This document shows positions 59,358-64,000 of a stretch of DNA of 64,000 bases, piece after piece; position 1 is the first letter of the stretch, and every line of letters begins with the position of its first letter. The notes beneath the pieces are model-generated. The model was given only the letters and a program-made list of their open reading frames with translations. It did not search any database and had not been told where the DNA came from. The translations under genes were made by a program, and so were the position numbers. Origin of the DNA: Paenibacillus sp. A3 (GTDB taxonomy: Bacteria; Bacillota; Bacilli; Paenibacillales; NBRC-103111); contig NZ_JTHN01000021.1 of NCBI RefSeq assembly GCF_001399685.1, forward strand, positions 1 through 64,000, in the 5' to 3' direction.

Positions 59358-62300
59358 TCAATCGATAAGATGCGTTGTTTTCAACAGCCTTTGAATAAGC
59401 GCCGCGGTTTCCGCACGCGTCATGCTGTCTTGCGGCTTCAGCAGCTGCTCGTCTTTTCCTTCGACGATGCCGGCCGCTATCATCATAGCTACAGCTTCCT
59501 TCGCCCAAGAAGAGACGTTCTTCGCATCACCGAACGCCGAGAGCTGCGCATCCTGCTCACTCGGACTAACGGCTTTTTGAGGATCGATCACACGATACGC
59601 GCGGGCAATCATGGCAATCCCCTGCTCTCTGGTGATCTGCTGTTCAGGCCGGAACGAGCCGTCTTCATAGCCAAGCACGATGCCGAATTCATTGGCAATG
59701 GTCACGGCACGATGGTGCCAAGCCGACGAAGCAACGTCATGGAATGTGCTCTGCGGCGCATCCTGGCGCATGAGACCCAGACCGGAGACGACGATGGCCG
59801 CAAACTCCGAACGGTTCACACTGCGATCCGGCGACCACGTATTGTTCCCCGTTCCCGCAAGATCCAGTCTCGCTGCAATATTGTTCACTTCTGCTTTGGC
59901 CCAATGGGTCTTCACATCATCGAAGTCCTGCGGATTCCAAATGACGGAATACGTGCCATGGCTGCGCAAATCGTTGATCAGCGCAAAATAGCGGCTGTCG
60001 ATTTTCGTAACGACCGTCGGGACATGGAACACCGTTCCGTCCGGGTTGACGATAACGCCTGTCGTGATTCGATTCGGATCGATGCCTTCGGGCAGCGCAA
60101 TGTATTTCGCGGCATATCCGTTCAATTGTCCCGCTCTGACCGTACGTCCCTCGCGGGTGAAGGTCAAATCGAGATCGACCGGATCGACGAGCAGTTCATA
60201 TCCTTCTGCTGTTGCCTTGCTACGGGCATTTTCGATCTGTGCAGCCGAAGAACGCTTAATGTCAACATGGACCGCAATATCGCCAAGCGCTGCATTATTC
60301 CATTGCTTCGCGATGGCGTTCAAGTCCAACTGCTTGCCAGGAACCGGGTAGATCGCGAGCAAGCTGCTGATTTCCAGGCTCGAGCCGGTATCGGCCAGCC
60401 GCTTGACCATCGCTGCCGTCAAACCATCCACCCGGACATCGCCTTCCTTCGGAACGCGGATGGCGAGCTTCTGCCCTTGGCCTTGCGACAACAGATCGTT
60501 CAGCTTGCCTGCGTCGACTTGAATCGTCGTACGCGTGCGGCCTTCTGATTGCTCCGTAGTTCCTGTCGCAAACGAAGCGTCTTTACCGTTCACGCTCGTT
60601 TCGATACCTGCCGGGTTAGAAGTAACTCCGCCTCCCCAGTACCCTCCACTGTTTCCACTCGATGTGGTGGAGTCGGACGCTCTTGTCACGGTAATCGTAT
60701 ATTGCTTCACTTCACCGTTCCGATCGGTTACCTTGACGACGATTGTGTTGGTGCCGACATTCAGCGCATAATCCGGGCTCGTCTTTCCATTGGACAAGGC
60801 TGTAAACGCCCCGCCGTTGACACTGATTTCGATCGTGGCCTTCGGATCAAGCGCCACCGGTGTCCATCCAAGCTGATAAACGCTGTTCGACACGCTCATC
60901 GTGTAGGCTTCTTTGTCCGGATCGAAGGCCGGATTGAGACTTCCGGTAGAAGGCGTCAGCGAAGCCAGCTTGCTCGAGACGCGCAAAATTTCAATCGTGT
61001 AACTATTTTTCTTCCCGTTCGGGTCGGTCACTTCCACCTTGATCACATTCCGGCCTTCCTTCAGAGGCAGGTTTTTCCAAGACGCTGCGTTAACCTCTTG
61101 ACCGTTCAAGGTGACCGTAATCTTGCTATTCGGATCGAGCGCTTGCGGAGCGATGCCGACACCGTAGACGGCATTCGATACCACAGCCTCATAATTCAAA
61201 TATTTATTCCCGTCAAACACCGGAGACAACGCGATTGGTTTGCCGTTCTTCGAATCGACCACATCCAGCTTTCCAAGCACGGCATCCGACCGGTTTAATT
61301 GATTGCGCGCGGCAGTCAGTGCAGCCAATGCCGCATCAATTTCCTCTTGCGTGGCGTTCGGATTGCTCAGCACCGCCACGGCATCAACCAGCGCCTTTTG
61401 CAGCGCTTGCCAGCTCGCCGGCGTATAGTCGGCTTCGTTCAGGTTCTCCCCGTTAATTTCATCCGCTTTCGCTTGCAGCGCGGCTTTGTTCACTCCTGCA
61501 TCTACAGGGGCCAGACCGGTTCGGGCCGTTTCCAATGCAGCCAGCGCCGCGTCAACTTCCGCTTGCGTGGCGTTCGGATCGTTCAGTACAGCCGCAGCGT
61601 CAGCCAGCGCCTTTTGCAGGATTGCCCAGCTTTCCGGAGTGAACTTCGCTTCAACCAGGCCCTCGCTGTTGATTTTATCGACTTTCGCTTGTAGCGCGTC
61701 TTTTCCAACGGCCTCCAATGCCGCTCTTGCCGCTACCAGCGCGTCCTTCGCTGCATCAACCTCTGCCTGGGTCGCATTCGGCTTAGCCAATACGTTCTTT
61801 GCATCAGTCAATGCACCTTGCAGCGCTTGCCAGCTTGCTTGGGTGTAGCCGTCTGCCTTCAGCTTTTCGGCCGTAATCTCGGCCTCTTTGTCGCGCAACT
61901 GGCTTAAGTCTACCAAAGTCTTTCTTGCCATCTCCAGCTTGGACAACGCTTGTCCCAGCTCGTTGGGGCTCGCGGCCGGCGATTTCTTCAGCAAAGCTTT
62001 CGCCTCGGACAACGCGGTCGTCAGCTCTCCCCAGCTGCCAGTCGTATAATCGCCTTCCTTCAAACGTCCGAGATCAAGCTCAGCCTGAATTTCGTCCGCT
62101 TTGGCTTTCACCTGTTCAGCCCAGCTGCCCAACCCTTGCCGTGCGGCTTCCAATGCAGCCAGCGCCGCATCGACCTCTTCTTGGGTAGCATCGGGGTTAG
62201 CCAGTACGTCTTTTGCAGCCGTCAAGGCAGCCTGCAGCACAGCCCAGCTTTCGGGGGTGTAGCTATCTTTGGTCAGGCCCTGAACCCCGCTTATGTTGAC

Positions 62301-64000
62301 TTGCAGCTTGTCTTTGTTCACCTTCGCAAAAGAGAACACATAGCCGTTGGCAAGCTTGCTGCTGTTGAACGTCGCTTCGCCCGCCGCATTCAGCGGAATA
62401 AGCTCTGTCGTCGTCCCGGCCGCGTCACGGATGACCAAATAGTACCGGACAGCCGGATTGTCCGCTGCCTTATCCAGCTTCAAGGTAATGTCCGCGTCCT
62501 GCCAATTTGTTTTCTCTACTTTGAATTCCCGCTTCATCAACTTCAAATCATGCTGCTGCGTTTGTTGATTTTCCTTGATGACATCGTCATACTTGATCGT
62601 CCCATTGTTGTCGCTGAACGTGAAGAAGGATAAGTCCGCTACCGAATTCGTATTTTCCGCATTCGTCGCTTTGATCTCGTTGCCTAAGGCAACGGTCACC
62701 AACGCGCCGGCTTCCTGGGATTTGGATTGCTTTTGCAGCAGCTCGCTTCCATTATCGCGGCCAATGCCTGTAATCCGGTTGCCGTACCCGGCATTGGCCG
62801 CAGCGGTCCACATCTTATCCGCCCCGTTGCTGGCTACGTAATCCATTTTGCCTTTGTTCAGCGTCAAACCGTATTTCAGTGCCAGATAGCTTTCAACCCG
62901 CTGCTTCTCAAGCTCGGTTTTGCTTGCGGGAAAAAGGACGACCTCGGCAACATCGCCTTTGTAATGATCCCAATTGTTCGTGCTTCCCCCGCCGAAGGTG
63001 CCCCCGATGACCGGGGTAAATGTAATCTCGTTGAACGTCTTGTTTCGGGTCACGGGTTGGGGCGCGCCATCCAGTCTGCCTTGGGAGTCGCCCGAATTGG
63101 CCAGATCAAAACCGGCCAAATAATATCGGCTTACATCGCGGAACGGAAACCCGTGATAGGTGACGAGCGCTCCGTTGCCGAGCCACAATTTATTGCTCCA
63201 GCCCGCGAAGAGACCTGCTCCATAACCGCCCGGACGAGGAGCTGCGGAACCTACGACCGTCCCCGCTCTTTGCTTGAAAACCGCATACCCTTCTTTGAAA
63301 CGAATTTCCTTGCTGCCGATTAAAACCTCATTCGGATTTTGACTGGCTTTCGCCGTATTCTCAAACGTAACGGCCGGATTAAAGTTGACGGCGCCCGTCT
63401 TATATTGCGGTGTTCCTACAACCGTAAATTGGTTCGTATTCGTCTGATCGGCCCAGCCGGTCAATTGTCCTCCTGCCGCCGCGGCGTCTTTATCCGCTTT
63501 CAGCCATAACGATGCGCCGGTTACGCCGCCGGGCACTCTAGGGGCCAGTATTCCCTCAGCGAACGTAAAGTACGAACCGACTTTCAACGCGTCGCTGTTG
63601 ATCGTCACTTTACCCGTGGAATCCAACTGGAAAGCAGCCGGCGTCCCCGTGAATCCGGGATTATCGCCGATTAGCAAATAGGTCGGCTTCGTGCCGATCC
63701 CTTCCAGCTGCAAGGTGACCTCTCGATCGGCCCAGTTCGTTTTAACGAACTTGAAGACGCGTTCCATCCGCTTCAGGCCCGAGTTGTCGACATCCTTACT
63801 ATAAGTTGTAGCGCCATTATTATCGCCGAACATGATGAAAGATTTGTCGTTGGCGATACTGCCGCTTGCAAAGTCTTTGTTGGAGAATCGGATCTCATTC
63901 CCCGCCGCGATCGTCACCAGCGCCCCGTTTTCCTGGGACTTGGACTGCTTTTGCTCCAGCCCGCTGCCGGAATCTTTGCCGATGCCTGTGATGCGATTGC
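59358..64000 (-). CDS. Large SLH-domain surface protein with FIVAR and cadherin-like repeats (N-terminus outside window)
   Basis: At least 1547 residues, open to the right edge. From the C-terminus: three SLH domains (about 59360-59930) that bind cell-wall polymer; a linker; two cadherin-like beta-sandwich repeats (about 60690-61260, each with a VSN.VY....P.ALDP pattern); and five FIVAR-type helical repeats (about 61290-62320, each with YTxxSWxxLQxAL and NATQEEVDAALAAL). The N-terminal part has LamG-like modules separated by copies of NRITGIG...QKQSKSQE..GALVT, at about 62690-62790 and 63910-64000. It is probably a wall-anchored adhesin or glycan-binding protein. No signal peptide can be seen because the start lies beyond base 64000. 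Confidence 0.93.
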   Translation of the reverse strand, partial: NRITGIGKDSGSGLEQKQSKSQENGALVTIAAGNEIRFSNKDFASGSIANDKSFIMFGDNNGATTYSKDVDNSGLKRMERVFKFVKTNWADREVTLQLEGIGTKPTYLLIGDNPGFTGTPAAFQLDSTGKVTINSDALKVGSYFTFAEGILAPRVPGGVTGASLWLKADKDAAAAGGQLTGWADQTNTNQFTVVGTPQYKTGAVNFNPAVTFENTAKASQNPNEVLIGSKEIRFKEGYAVFKQRAGTVVGSAAPRPGGYGAGLFAGWSNKLWLGNGALVTYHGFPFRDVSRYYLAGFDLANSGDSQGRLDGAPQPVTRNKTFNEITFTPVIGGTFGGGSTNNWDHYKGDVAEVVLFPASKTELEKQRVESYLALKYGLTLNKGKMDYVASNGADKMWTAAANAGYGNRITGIGRDNGSELLQKQSKSQEAGALVTVALGNEIKATNAENTNSVADLSFFTFSDNNGTIKYDDVIKENQQTQQHDLKLMKREFKVEKTNWQDADITLKLDKAADNPAVRYYLVIRDAAGTTTELIPLNAAGEATFNSSKLANGYVFSFAKVNKDKLQVNISGVQGLTKDSYTPESWAVLQAALTAAKDVLANPDATQEEVDAALAALEAARQGLGSWAEQVKAKADEIQAELDLGRLKEGDYTTGSWGELTTALSEAKALLKKSPAASPNELGQALSKLEMARKTLVDLSQLRDKEAEITAEKLKADGYTQASWQALQGALTDAKNVLAKPNATQAEVDAAKDALVAARAALEAVGKDALQAKVDKINSEGLVEAKFTPESWAILQKALADAAAVLNDPNATQAEVDAALAALETARTGLAPVDAGVNKAALQAKADEINGENLNEADYTPASWQALQKALVDAVAVLSNPNATQEEIDAALAALTAARNQLNRSDAVLGKLDVVDSKNGKPIALSPVFDGNKYLNYEAVVSNAVYGVGIAPQALDPNSKITVTLNGQEVNAASWKNLPLKEGRNVIKVEVTDPNGKKNSYTIEILRVSSKLASLTPSTGSLNPAFDPDKEAYTMSVSNSVYQLGWTPVALDPKATIEISVNGGAFTALSNGKTSPDYALNVGTNTIVVKVTDRNGEVKQYTITVTRASDSTTSSGNSGGYWGGGVTSNPAGIETSVNGKDASFATGTTEQSEGRTRTTIQVDAGKLNDLLSQGQGQKLAIRVPKEGDVRVDGLTAAMVKRLADTGSSLEISSLLAIYPVPGKQLDLNAIAKQWNNAALGDIAVHVDIKRSSAAQIENARSKATAEGYELLVDPVDLDLTFTREGRTVRAGQLNGYAAKYIALPEGIDPNRITTGVIVNPDGTVFHVPTVVTKIDSRYFALINDLRSHGTYSVIWNPQDFDDVKTHWAKAEVNNIAARLDLAGTGNNTWSPDRSVNRSEFAAIVVSGLGLMRQDAPQSTFHDVASSAWHHRAVTIANEFGIVLGYEDGSFRPEQQITREQGIAMIARAYRVIDPQKAVSPSEQDAQLSAFGDAKNVSSWAKEAVAMMIAAGIVEGKDEQLLKPQDSMTRAETAALIQRLLKTTHLID

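Noticed and set aside
1-64000. CRISPR array
   Set aside because: No regularly spaced short repeats with unique spacers were seen; the repeats present are hairpin repeats or protein-coding repeats.

Overview
The window reads as a chromosomal segment of an endospore-forming, Gram-positive bacterium of the Paenibacillaceae (Paenibacillus or a close relative). The reasons are strong AAGGAGG-type ribosome binding sites, GC-rich Bacillales-style genes, a yodTSRQP-kamA-yokU type gene set, LplB/YtcP-type sugar ABC permeases, a type VII secretion ATPase with WXG100 proteins, an SLH-domain surface protein, and palindromic intergenic repeats. The genus is an inference.

Region 1 (1-3997 and 14335-28368) is a lysine catabolic locus. 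A sigma-54 activator (partial) precedes kamA and ablB, each with its own -24/-12 promoter. Beyond a foreign block, an eight-gene leftward operon carries glutamate dehydrogenase, YodT aminotransferase, CoA transferase YodS/YodR, thiolase, YodQ deacetylase, GabT and GabD. A PucR-type regulator and an amino-acid ABC importer follow. Together they could take lysine through beta-lysine and acetylated intermediates to GABA and succinate, with the acetyl group masking the terminal amine.

Region 2 (about 4000-14270) is an A+T-rich defence island lying inside that locus. It holds a TOTE-type primase-helicase, a Vsr endonuclease, a receiver-like protein, a large protein with two GHKL ATPase domains, and a C5-cytosine DNA methyltransferase. 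No other restriction nuclease is visible.

Region 3 (28342-37663) is an RNA-repair and ADP-ribose island. It contains hen1-pnkp behind a leader with a 39-codon ORF and an intrinsic terminator, an Rpn-family nuclease, and a DIP1984 protein. A noncoding stretch with tRNA-like elements follows, one of them with a perfect tRNA-Lys(UUU)-type anticodon arm, and then a slipin. A divergent NADAR and microbial PARG pair lies beside it. This is the most unusual part of the window.

Region 4 (38105-46494) is a compact type VII secretion locus: EssC, EsaB, two WXG100 proteins, a small helical protein, a lipoprotein and a lipase with an N-terminal catalytic domain and a C-terminal helical tail. The layout recalls the staphylococcal reverse-architecture lipase toxin TslA with its lipoprotein immunity protein. 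An MCP follows.

Region 5 (48395-58737) is a GntR-controlled leftward operon with a sugar ABC importer, two ADP-ribosylglycohydrolase-family proteins, a ribokinase-like kinase and the DUF1446/DUF4387 pair. It probably takes up and breaks down an unidentified riboside. Two identical-type GntR operators flank the regulator. The window ends with a receiver-only response regulator and a very large SLH surface protein that runs off the right edge.
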